Of a stretch of DNA of 64,000 nucleotides, positions 49,232 through 64,000 are shown one piece after another (position 1 is the first letter of the stretch; each line of letters opens with the position of its first letter). Position numbers and translations under genes: made by a program. Source of the DNA: Cheilinus undulatus. Lineage: Eukaryota > Chordata > Actinopteri > Labriformes > Labridae. The stretch lies in assembly GCF_018320785.1 (NCBI RefSeq), contig NC_054881.1:13702275-13766274 (forward strand), given 5' to 3'. The notes under the pieces were generated by a model. The model was not told the origin of the DNA and ran no database searches. It worked only from the letters and a program-made list of their open reading frames with translations.

Positions 49232-51578
49232 TCAGATGAATTAGATTGTCTGAGCATTTCATCATATTTTGTATACTATGATAACTTGGGTCAGCATCCC
49301 CATTTTAAATGCAAGTAACCTACAATAGGTCAGTTTGCACATTTAATAGTGGCTTATTTTAATATGTCTTGTAACTCAACAGCATTTAGATTATGGATTT
49401 ACTTAAATATTTGCACACTGAAAACTATTATAACAAATACTGATATAAAATAGTACAGTCTTTTATTACAAAAGTCCAAATAGGTCAACATGAGGTTGCC
49501 TTAGCAAACCCTTTCAATTATTCAGAATCATGATTTATTGTAGTTTTACAAAAATACTTCATCAGATGTCACATGTGTTTATGTTCATTTTAATACCCTC
49601 TCTTTTTGTTTAAGAAACCAGCTGTGATTTTTTTTAAAGACAGAAGTACCAGAATGAGGTCTTGCAAGAACAAATCTTCCAATTGGAATGAGACCCAAAT
49701 ACAAATAAGTTTATTTCAAGAATTTGTAGAATGAAGGGTTATTTTTCCTTTCTTTTCTATTATCAATTTTTTTATTCATCTTTCAAATAGTTCACAACAA
49801 AATTATTGACACATAATTAATATAAATAAGAAATACATGCATATTTCGAAATAAACTGTGTTAAGATGTTGAGTTGTCTCCTGTCTACAGGTTATAGCTA
49901 ATGTCCCCAGTAAACTGAAGGGGGCTGCCAGCCTAGGGTCATGTCCCTGTAACAAGTTGTCATTACACTTAATTGAGTAAATCAAACACTGGACAAAGGA
50001 AGACATCACACTTCCCATTCTGTGAGTGGAGGTTTTCAACTCAGCATGATGGCTGTGAGGATTCATCTTGATTCAGGTTCAGGGAAACCCCTGAAAGAGT
50101 TAGAGTCCCCCAAGATAAAAAGGCTTGGTATAAATGGGATATCCAGACCAGCTTCTGGTTTGATTTTGTCATGATTGTTGTCCACTTAATCTAATCTACT
50201 CTTTTGCAGGACCACAACAGCAGAGTGCTTGTGGTTTCTCATTACATCACCAGCAAGCTGGGTCCACTCTCAACCCTACCCTATACAGTTATGCAGGGTC
50301 CATTAAACTCTTTCCTTCTTTCCTTTTTTACATCAAAGCTTTTCAGCATATTCTTTCCTGATCTTTAAACAACACAAAATAAGCTACTGGTAGGCCTGTG
50401 TGTTAAATGTAAGCTTTGATTAGACAATGACCAAGTCTGACTGTGAGCCAGGTTTATATTTATGTGTGATAATGATTCTTAAACACAAATAGCCTGTACC
50501 ATTCTGCTGTCAGTAAACTGGCCCTGTGGCTTACACTTTTTCTTTCCACAGGCAGACTTTTATTTGTTTATTTGCTTGTTTAATTTCACCCTGCATGGGT
50601 GGAAGAAGGCCACTGTCACATGCTGGGGACGATAAAGAGATAAGGGAAAAGACCAGTAAGAAAAAATAATAATCATAAACTGATATTTATTTCTTTTGTT
50701 GTCTCCTTTCTTGGTGTGTCAGTTTTTCCATTTGTTTTACACAAATAATCTTTTCCTTTCAACCTTTAAGCTACTCAATTCAGTAGCATTGACTGTATTA
50801 CACATTTTTCACCTATAGAACAGCTATTTTATAACTATTAAATGCAAGGTTGAAACATTTCTGATTGCCCTCTTATCTTGTTGACATTTTTTAAAATATT
50901 ATCTGCTTCTCTTATAGAATATCTCTGATAGAAAACCAATAACTTTGGCTTTAACATTTGGCCAGAATGGACACTTTGTTGAGTTATGTTAATCTATGTC
51001 TGTAGTAATTTAAATATCTGCCTGTGTATTCTTACAAAACATATTTTATGAATTATAAACATTGTTATTGTTAAAAGAATGCATTATAACCAGAGTAAGA
51101 TGAAGTAGAAGTTGAAGAGCTTATTGATACATTTAAACCTTTAAATAGATTTTATTTTAAAAACAAAGTATGTCATTAACAGTGTCATAGAAATTTCAGC
51201 TACTGCACTATGAGGTCAGTCCTCAGTGAAAAGAAATAAAAATCCCATATTGAAATAAAAACTCCATAACAAAATAAAAATCCCATGTGCTTGAACTTGA
51301 CAAGAAACATAAATGATATCTAAGGATGGCAAAATTGTTATCTTTGATTTTTCTATCTGATTTATTTGGACTGTCAAGTTATAGGCTGATCTATGGTTGA
51401 TAGAATTAAATATTTAATAAATATTTCTCTCATGTTTGTTATAGTGCTTTGTCTTATTACTTTATTTTTATGTCTGCATTAGCTGACCAAACCGAGCCAA
51501 AAAGACAATTTAAATGAGGTTGTGTGCAGGTAAAACAAAGTCAAAGAACATAAAAATGATTATGTTTATTTTCCATAC
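49232..51578. other. hspa5-A to golga2-A intergenic sequence
   Basis: This is duplicated at 61163-63650 with small indels. No conserved frame is visible. At its left edge copy A lacks about 310 bp present in copy B (60851-61160), including an inverted CCAAT box. Confidence 0.6.
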
Positions 51579-51801
51579 TACAGAAGAGTATGAGGACCAC
51601 TGAAAAAAAAATTGAGACAATTTTTTTTCACTTATGAGAAAAAAGTCAGAATTCTGAGATTAAAGTCAGAAATCTGAGAAAAAAGTCAGAATTCAGAATT
51701 CTGACATTAATCTCAGAATTCTGGCTTTTTTCTCACAAGTGGAAAAAAAATTATCTCAACTTTTTTTTTTTTTTTTTCAGTGGCCCTAATACTCTTCTGT
51801 A
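51579..51801. mobile_element. palindromic MITE near golga2-A, with empty site in copy B
   Basis: Inverted ends TACAGAAGAGTA and TACTCTTCTGTA enclose a long imperfect hairpin rich in GTCAGAATTCTGAGA and A/T tracts. In copy B the flanks join directly (TTTCCATTCAGGCACTG). The insertion thus postdates the duplication. Confidence 0.8.
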
Positions 51802-52006
51802 CCATTCAAGCACTGAATCAAGCACAAAATAATTAGGAATGTATAAATAAAATTAAATGTGTTTTGTGTGTTTTTATCTCATCTCAGTCTGGTATTTCTT
51901 CTTTTTAAACGGTAGGACCACAGGCCGAGACTACGCCCCCTATCGGCAGAGACATTGACAGACTGAAACTGATAATGTGGTTCGGTCCATTGACCAGAGC
52001 AGCAGT

Positions 52007-52054
52007 ATGGCCAACCAGAGCAGGCAAATTAAACTCGCTGCAGCTAAGAAGAAG
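52007..52054 (+). CDS. golga2: GM130 (golga2) first coding exon, copy A
   Basis: The exon encodes MANQSRQIKLAAAKKK, matching the GM130 N-terminus (human MSEETRQSKLAAAKKK). GM130 is a cis-Golgi coiled-coil tether, and its basic N-terminus binds p115. The exon stops where human exon 1 stops. An L1 element begins at once, yet the junction still reads AAG|GTCAGT, an acceptable donor. The rest of the gene is beyond the window, after copy B, so this exon could act only as an alternative first exon. An AG acceptor-like site (AACGGTAG) near 51916 suggests a separate 5' UTR exon. Residue 3 is Asn rather than Asp as in copy B. Confidence 0.8.
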
Positions 52055-53044
52055 GTCAGTTCTGGCAAGATGGTGAACTGAGCAGTTGTTTCCACCTGAG
52101 CTCTAGCTAAGGTGCCGGAATATTACATTTTTTGACGATTGTAATCCAATTTAATATTCAAAAAGAAAGGAAAATTAGCCCAAATATGAACAAAAACAAC
52201 AACATGAAATCTACGGTGGCGACAAACCTCCCGTTCACAAATCGAATTAACACGAACGAGCATGGCTACTCAATGCAATTGGCAGCGGTTGAAGCTAATG
52301 CTAACAGCAACAAACAAGAAAGAGGGGGAACAAGTCCAGCTAACATCCCAGAAAAAGCGCACAAGGACAAGAAACCAAAAGGTTTGTCTCAGGGAGAAGA
52401 TCACTATATATATACTGAAACCATATTGAAAGCTATCGAATCTCTTGGAAAACATGTCGACGACCGCATGGAGGAAGTTAGCAAACAGATGCAACAGCAC
52501 AGCTCCATGCTAGCATCCATCGCTAAATCTGTGCAGCTAAACACAGAAGAGGAAAAAGAGTGCAAGACATAAATTAAACACATGGAAAGACAAATCGAGT
52601 CGCTCACAAAAGAAAATGGTGCTATGGAGGATCGTTTATTAAATCAAGAAAGATACAGACAACGATGGTGCCTCTGCATTAAAGGCAGGAAGGAGAGGGT
52701 CAATGAGAACATCAGAGCAGAAGTGGTGGAACTTCTGGGAAGAATTGCACTGGACCTAAAGGAAAAGATGGATGAAGCAGTCGACGTGGTACATAGAGTG
52801 GGGCGAGTGGCAAATCATCGTCCTGTTTGCAAGGCGCACAGAGAGAGACGACATCTGGAGACGCACAAAGGCATCACCAGTATGCAAAGAAGAAGGGATC
52901 CATTTTGCTGAAGGTCTGATCCAGGAGGGCTGGCAGTCCTCAAGCACTATGGCCAAAAATTGACCCGGCTAGAAAGGAGGGCAAGGATGCATGCTTTAAA
53001 GGCCTATTTGGCTACATAGAGGGCAAGCATATTGTTGAATAGAT

Positions 53045-53225
53045 TCCAGTTATAGACTGTTTTCAGATTTAGTCAAGTCTTCTGATTTTTTTGTGTTGCT
53101 CCAATGCACATAAAGGCAATAAACACATGTATACCAAAAACATTTGTAATTGCAACAATTTCTGCGAGAAATGGTGTATTTTCTGAAAAAATTCCAAGGG
53201 TGCTAATACTTTCATCCATGACTGT
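53045..53225. mobile_element. single terminal repeat of a Tc1-like element
   Basis: In reverse complement the block starts TACAGTCATGGATGAAAGTA. It continues with the phrases CACCCTTGGAATTTTTTCAG and GCATTGGAGCAACACAAAAA, known from a common fish Tc1 family. No second end or transposase accompanies it. Confidence 0.6.
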
Positions 53226-53845
53226 AACGCTGTTTGGCAGAACATTGCTAACCAAAACTGAGTCATTATCCAGGTTAATCTATCCATCCTATCTATAAGC
53301 ATACTCCCTAGCAATCCCTTCATGGATTATGAAAGAAGTTAACAGAATGAATTTCAATTTCATATGGAAAAATAAACATCACTACATCAGAAATAGGGAC
53401 TTGGTGAAGAACAATGAGGATGGTGGTATAAATGTAATTGGTTTTGAAATTATTAAAGGAATGTTAAAGATTAATTGGCTCAGATCCTTTCTAAGAAATG
53501 CAGATGAGATTTCGTTCTCCTTACCCACCCTTATTTTTTGACAAAGTCGGAGGTATTGAATTTTTATTAGTGTGCAACTTCGAATTATAAAAATTACCAA
53601 TTAAACTGTCTAAATTTCCCCAACAGGTTCTATTACAGTGGAAAATGATGTTCAGACAAAATTTCAGCCCCCATAATGTCCCATTGTGGAATAATAGAGT
53701 AATACTGAGTAGAAGGAAAACAGTGCCTGAAGCAAGCTAATAGCACCCAGGCAAATAGATTATACACTGCTATAGAAAAAATTGACTTATCCTGACCCCT
53801 TGTACTTTCTGTTTTATTTTTGTTGTTGTTTTTATCCAATTATTA

Positions 53846-55370
<1,525 letters not shown>

Positions 55371-55710
55371 TATCCATTCTCCCCTTGCTCTTTTCTTCCA
55401 AATATTCTGATCTGCATTCTTGATTTACATTTCAGGGAATTGTACCAAGGAGGTGTGATAACTCTCTGATTCCAATTATGGAAACTTACATTTGAGTATG
55501 TTAATGTTGTTTATTATCCTCACATTATGCAATGATTATTATATATTGTTGTATAATATCCTTATATGTTCAATAAAAAAAAAGCTAAGAAAAAAGTAAA
55601 GTATTTTATTACTTACTTTACTAAAAACCATTAGAAGAACTGGCTCATCCTCTGTTTTGAGAGTTTGTGTTGCCAGTTTTTTGTTGTTGTTGTTTTTGTT
55701 TATAATAAAT

Positions 55711-55981
55711 TCTTTGCGGAGCAGGGGTGTTGTCATTACACGTGCTCCGACCTCTACGCTGTCACTTATCCCATCTCTCGCGCCTGTGCAGGCTTCAATG
55801 CACAGGATAACTGGTACTTCTTTCTGGCCTTTATTGATAGCATTAACTTTCCCAGACTATCGTGACTATTTTTAGTTCATCGTGGCATTTATACCATCCC
55901 ATGCTGTTTATCCAGCCACTGTTGATATTCGGTTCCCTCTTTGTCATGTCTCTGTCGGTGATGGTAAATATGTTAAAAGCA
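55711..55981. other. junction segment between duplication copies, unassigned
   Basis: This 270 bp lies between golga2 intron 1 (copy A end) and the rabepk fragment (copy B start). It does not match rabepk upstream of exon 5. It may be further golga2 intron 1, which cannot be tested because copy B leaves the window at that point, or filler DNA at the duplication breakpoint. Confidence 0.5.
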
Positions 55982-56666
55982 AATTCTACATGTACCCTCT
56001 TGATACAAGTAAGCCAGATAGGTCTCTCCTGGATCAGAACAATGTATATCTACTTCCCAGCTTTCTTATGTCTTAGATAATACTAGACAAAATGAAGAGT
56101 CTCAGAGCTTGATCATTTCAAGGGTTTTTTGCTTGAAAAAAAAAAACGTGTCTTTTGAAACATGAAGTGGGAGAAGGTGCAGACCAAAGGAGACATCCCA
56201 GCAGGAGTAGCAGCCCGCTCAGCTGTGGTGCTGGGCAAGAACATCTACATATTTGGGGGGGGATGACTGCAGATGGAGCAGGCAACTCAATGTACAGATT
56301 CAACACAGGTACCTAATATTTAAGAAATCTTATCACTTTATTTGTAGCTTTTTCTGTATAAATACATGCATTACTGTTTTTAGAAATGTTAAGAAGCACT
56401 TTACTCATTAAATATTAGCCTTAAAGCCTTTATTCCCATTTTTCCAGACAAGAGTTGATGGGCCCTTAAGAAGTTTGAAGGTGATTTGATCCCCAATCTT
56501 CTCGACCACTCCATGTGTTTCCTGCCTTGGAAGGTCTGTAAGGAAAACCAAGAGCAATCTGGATACCCAGCAGCATCAGAGACAATATATTTAGCCTTCG
56601 TATTTGGAGGGATGGGTACCCAGGGTGTCATTCATAATGACTGTGTTGTTACAGTTGTTACATGAT
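55982..56666 (+). pseudogene. rabepk: rabepk 3' fragment (exon 5 end to exon 7), broken
   Basis: The fragment retains parts of exons 5, 6 and 7 of rabepk but cannot encode protein. Six bases are missing in exon 5. The acceptor of exon 6 is deleted (TTTCGTTCAAAG reduced to TTTTG). Exon 6 has eight instead of six G in the YIFGGM codons, a frameshift. Exon 7 has CGA changed to TGA (stop) in the KSRW segment. There is no promoter or 5' half. It is a passive by-product of the duplication. Confidence 0.93.
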
Positions 56667-56858
56667 GTAACATTAGCAAAAGTTAATGTTTATTCAAAAC
56701 ACTCATGAGCATTGAAGATGCTTTTTTACCATTCATAAAGAACAGAGCTGAAGAATAAATTTTTGTGATACAAGACAAGGCTGCGGAAGCAATTCAAATT
56801 GAGTGAAAGTGAGAATGAATGCAAGGACGGACAACCAGGTTACATTTTGTATCAAACA

Positions 56859-60668
<3,810 letters not shown>

Positions 60669-60720
60669 TGATGCTGAATGAACTGTGCTCTCCATATATA
60701 AGCCGTCACTTCTTCCCAAT

Positions 60721-60739
60721 CGTGGAGGCGCGCGATTGG
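60721..60739 (-). promoter_or_regulatory. consensus ER stress response element, copy B
   Basis: CCAAT-CGCGCGCCT-CCACG matches the ERSE consensus at every fixed base. NF-Y and ATF6 are the known binders of the two halves. Confidence 0.88.
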
Positions 60740-60752
60740 CTCAGCAGCAGCT

Positions 60753-60772
60753 CGTTGGAACGCGCTGATTGG
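60753..60772 (-). promoter_or_regulatory. second ER stress response element, copy B
   Basis: CCAAT-CAGCGCGTT-CCAACG, the variant second ERSE, is the same as in copy A. Confidence 0.75.
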
Positions 60773-61162
60773 TTACCCCCGGCATGCTGGCCGCTGCTGA
60801 TTTGCACACATCGGTTCATGGCGACGTCACGGCTTTTGACCACTGTGCCACCTCTGATTGGCTGTCTGTCAGGCGAATTCATTAACACGGTTGGAGCACT
60901 GACACGCCACTCTAGAGACTAGGGAAGTAGGCCTTTTCCTCAATTCAAAGGCTTTTATCAGAAGAAAGTGCTGCTTTTTTTAAATAATGGGTTTCAAGTA
61001 TAATGGATTGGCTTTCATTTTCATGTTTCTGCGGTTTTAAGTGGTATGTTTGAGTGCATACTATGTTGGTATTATAAGCAGTTATGATGACTCACTCATG
61101 AGTAAGAAACGTTCAAACCCTGTGTAATATGTGACTAAACAGACTAAAAGCAAAGGTTGTTA

Positions 61163-62293
61163 CATCAGATGAATTAGATTGTCTGAGCATTTCATCATAT
61201 TTTGTATACCATGATAATTTAGGTCAGCATCCCCATTTTAAATGCAAGTAACCTACAATAGGTCAGTTTGCATATTTAATAGTGGCTTATTTTAATATGT
61301 CTTGTAACTCAACAGCATTTAGATTATGGATTTACTTAAATATTTGCACACTTAAAACTATTCTAACAAATACTGGCATAATATAATAAAGTATTTTATG
61401 ACAAAGTCAAAATAGGTCAACATGAGGTAACTGGTTGCCTAAGCAAACCTTTTCAATTATTCAGACTCATAATAGCCAAGGTTTGTGGAAGCATTACAAA
61501 AATACTTATTCAGATGTCACGTTTTTTGTTTTAATTTTAATACTCTCCCCATTTGCCATCCTTTTTTGTTTAAGAAGCCAGTTGGGATTTTTTTAAAGAC
61601 AGAAACCCTAACCAGAATGAGGTCCTGCAAGAACGAATCTTCCAATTGGAATGAGACCCAAACACAAATCAGCTTGTTTCAGGAATTTGCAGAATGAAGG
61701 GTTATTTATTTTTTCTTTCTTTTTATTATCTTTTTTTGTTGTTGTTGTTTTTCAAATTGTTCATAGCAAAATAATTGACACAGTTAAAAGAAATAAGAAA
61801 TAAATAAGAAATGCATGTACATTTCAAAATAAACTGCATTAAGATGTTGAGTTGTCTCCTGTCTACAGGTTATAGCTAATGTCCCCAGTAAACTGTAGGG
61901 GGCTGCCAGCCTAGGGTCATGTCCCTGTAACAAGCTGCCATTACATTTAATTGAGTAAATCAAACACTGGGCAAAGGAAGATCCCACACTTCCCATTCTG
62001 TGAGCAGACATTTTCGACCCAGCATGATGGCTGTGAGGATTCATCTTGGTTCAGGTTCAGGGAAACCCCTGAATGAGTTAGAGTCCCCCAAGATTAAAAA
62101 AAAAAAAGGCTTGGCATAAATGGGATAGCCTGACCGACTCCTGGTTTGATTTTCTCATGGATTGTTATCCATTTACTCTACTCTACTCTTATGCAGGACC
62201 ACATCAGATATGTCAGAGTACCTGTGGTCTCATTACATCTGGGTCAACTCTCAACCCTACCCTATGCAGTTTTGCAGGGTCCAGTAAACTCTC

Positions 62294-62347
<54 letters not shown>

Positions 62348-63752
62348 ACTTATATCAAAGCTCTTCTGTCCTGATCTCTGAACAACACAAAATAATCTAC
62401 TGGTAGGCCTGTGTGTTAAATGTAAGCTTTGATTAGACAATGACCAAGTCTGACTGTGAGCCAGGTTTATATTTATGTGTGATAATGATTCTTAAACACA
62501 AATAGCCTGTACCATTCTGCTGTCTGTATACTGGCCCTGTGGCTTACACTTTTTCTTTCTACAGGCAGACTTTTATTTGTTTATTTGCTTGTTTAATTTC
62601 ACCCTGCACGGGTGGAAGAAGGCCACTGTCACATGCTGGGGACGATAAAGAGATAAGGGAAAAGACCAGTAAGAAAAATAATAATCATAAACTGAAATTT
62701 ATTCCTTTTTGTCTCCTTTCTTGATGTGTCAGTTTTTCCATTTATTTAACACAAATAATATTTTCCTTTCAGCCTTTAAGCTACTCAATTCAGTAGCATT
62801 GACTGTATTACACATTTTTCACCTATAGAACAGCTATTTTATAACTATTAAATGCAAGGTTGAAACATTTCTGATTGCCCTCTTATCTTGCCAACTTTTT
62901 TTTTTTTTTAAATATTATCTGCTTCTCTTATAGAATATCTCTGATAGAATATTCTCTGATAGAAAACTAATAACTTTGGCTTTAACATTTGCCCAGAATG
63001 GTCACTTTATTGAGTTATGTTAATCTATGTCTGTAGTAGTTTAAATATCTGCCTGTGTATTCTTACGATAACCATATTTTATGAATTATAAACATTGTTA
63101 TTGTTAAAATCATTAATTATAACCAGAGTAAGATGAAGTAGAAGTTGAAGAGCTTATTGATACATTTAAATCTTCAAATAGATTTTATTCAAAAAACAAA
63201 GTATGTTCTTTACAGTGTCATAGAAATTTCAGCTACTGCACTATGAGGTCAGTCTTCAGTGAAAATCATATAATGAAATAAAAACTTCATAACAAAATAA
63301 AAATCCCATGTGCTTGAACTTGACAAGAGACAAATGATATCTAAGGATGGCAAAATTGTTGTCTTTGATTTTTTTATCTGATTTATTTGGACTGTCAAGT
63401 TATAGGCTGATCTGTGGTTGATAGTATTAAAGATATAAAATTAAACCAGTTTAAACAGCAAATCTATACATTTTTTAGAAGGAATAGATATTTATCTCTT
63501 GTTGGTTATAGTGCTTTGTCCTTTATTTTTATGTCTGCATTAGCTGACCAAGTAACCAAGCCAAAAAGACAATTTAAATGAGGTTGTATGCAGGTGAAAC
63601 AAGGTCAAAGAATATAACAATTATTATGTTTATTTTCCATTCAGGCACTGAATCAAACAAAAAATAATTAGGAATGTATAAATAAAATGAAATGTGTTTT
63701 TTGTGGGGGTTTTTCTCATATCAGTCTGGTATTTCTTCTTTTTTAACGGTAG
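61163..63752. other. hspa5-B to golga2-B intergenic sequence
   Basis: This is the duplicate of 49232-51916. It contains a CT/TTTC microsatellite and no recognisable gene. The last 100 bp hold the presumptive golga2 5' UTR, starting after a T-rich tract and AACGGTAG. Confidence 0.55.
62289..62346. repeat. (CT)n/(CTTT)n microsatellite
   Basis: About 58 bp of CT repeats grade into TTTC repeats. The matching place in copy A (about 50310-50335) has only a short C/T-rich stretch, so the array expanded in copy B. Confidence 0.85.
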
Positions 63753-63843
63753 GACCACAGGCCGAGACTACGCCCCCTATCGCCAAAGACATTGACAGAC
63801 TGAAACTGATGACGTGGTTCGGTCCGTTGACCAGAGCAGCAGT

Positions 63844-63891
63844 ATGGCCGACCAGAGCAGGCAAATTAAACTCGCTGCAGCTAAGAAAAAG
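63844..63891 (+). CDS. golga2: GM130 (golga2) first coding exon, copy B
   Basis: The exon encodes MADQSRQIKLAAAKKK and ends at AAG|GTAAAG, the same place as human GOLGA2 exon 1. The 5' UTR (from about 63753, GACCACAGGCCGAGACTACG) is shared with copy A. The remaining exons lie to the right of the window, so this is the proximal first exon. The product tethers vesicles at the cis-Golgi, and the Lys-rich end of this exon starts its basic p115-binding segment. Confidence 0.85.
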
Positions 63892-64000
63892 GTAAAGTAT
63901 TTTATTACTTACCCTACTAGAAACCATTAGAAGAACTGGCTCGTCCTCTGTTTTGAGAGTTTGTGTTGCCAGTGTTTTTCTTTTGTTTATAATAATTTCT

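Noticed and set aside
55982-56666. Second functional rabepk gene
   Set aside because: It lacks the first four exons and the exon 6 acceptor, and has a frameshift and an in-frame stop.

Overview
The window is vertebrate nuclear DNA, almost certainly from a teleost fish. It has intron-rich genes with GT-AG junctions, a Golgi/ER gene set whose proteins align with human orthologues, and an interspersed-repeat load typical of fish: Tc1-like transposons, tRNA-derived SINE sequence, L1/Tx1-type LINE fragments, TTAA-flanked elements and many short palindromic elements. The species cannot be named from this sequence alone.

Layout. (1) About 7.5-27.2 kb, minus strand: five small coding exons that the length of the open frames hides. 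When joined they encode an N-terminus plus a C2 domain matching the long (C2-PDZ-RGS) form of RGS3. The rest of the gene lies off the left edge, and its 5' untranslated exons may reach about 35 kb. Everything between these exons is intron packed with repeats. (2) 35.78-41.95 kb, plus strand: a complete seven-exon rabepk (Rab9 effector with Kelch motifs, 348 aa). (3) 42.95-45.64 kb, minus strand: complete hspa5 (BiP/GRP78), called copy A, 653 aa, tail to tail with rabepk. (4) 52.0 kb, plus strand: first coding exon of golga2 (GM130), copy A. (5) 52.05-55.59 kb: an L1-type LINE with a Tc1 element nested in it, flanked by a 12-13 bp target-site duplication at the golga2 exon/intron border. (6) 55.98-56.67 kb: a broken 3' fragment of rabepk. 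(7) 57.29-59.99 kb, minus strand: a second complete hspa5, copy B, 654 aa. (8) 63.84 kb, plus strand: golga2 exon 1, copy B, continuing off the right edge.

Items 3-8 are one tandem segmental duplication. A block running from rabepk exon 5 through hspa5 to golga2 intron 1 occurs twice in direct orientation. It leaves two full BiP genes, one good and one dead rabepk end, and two alternative golga2 first exons. The copies are very similar, but nearly all conspicuous changes fall in copy A. Its interdomain linker is altered and one residue short, and invariant residues are substituted. The TATA-proximal ER stress element is mutated in both halves. The splice donor of its 5' UTR exon is missing, and its 5' UTR intron has been invaded by a Tc1 element. 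Copy B keeps a textbook ERSE and the conserved protein. The main biological story is therefore a young BiP duplicate pair, with copy A diverging in both regulation and the allosteric hinge.
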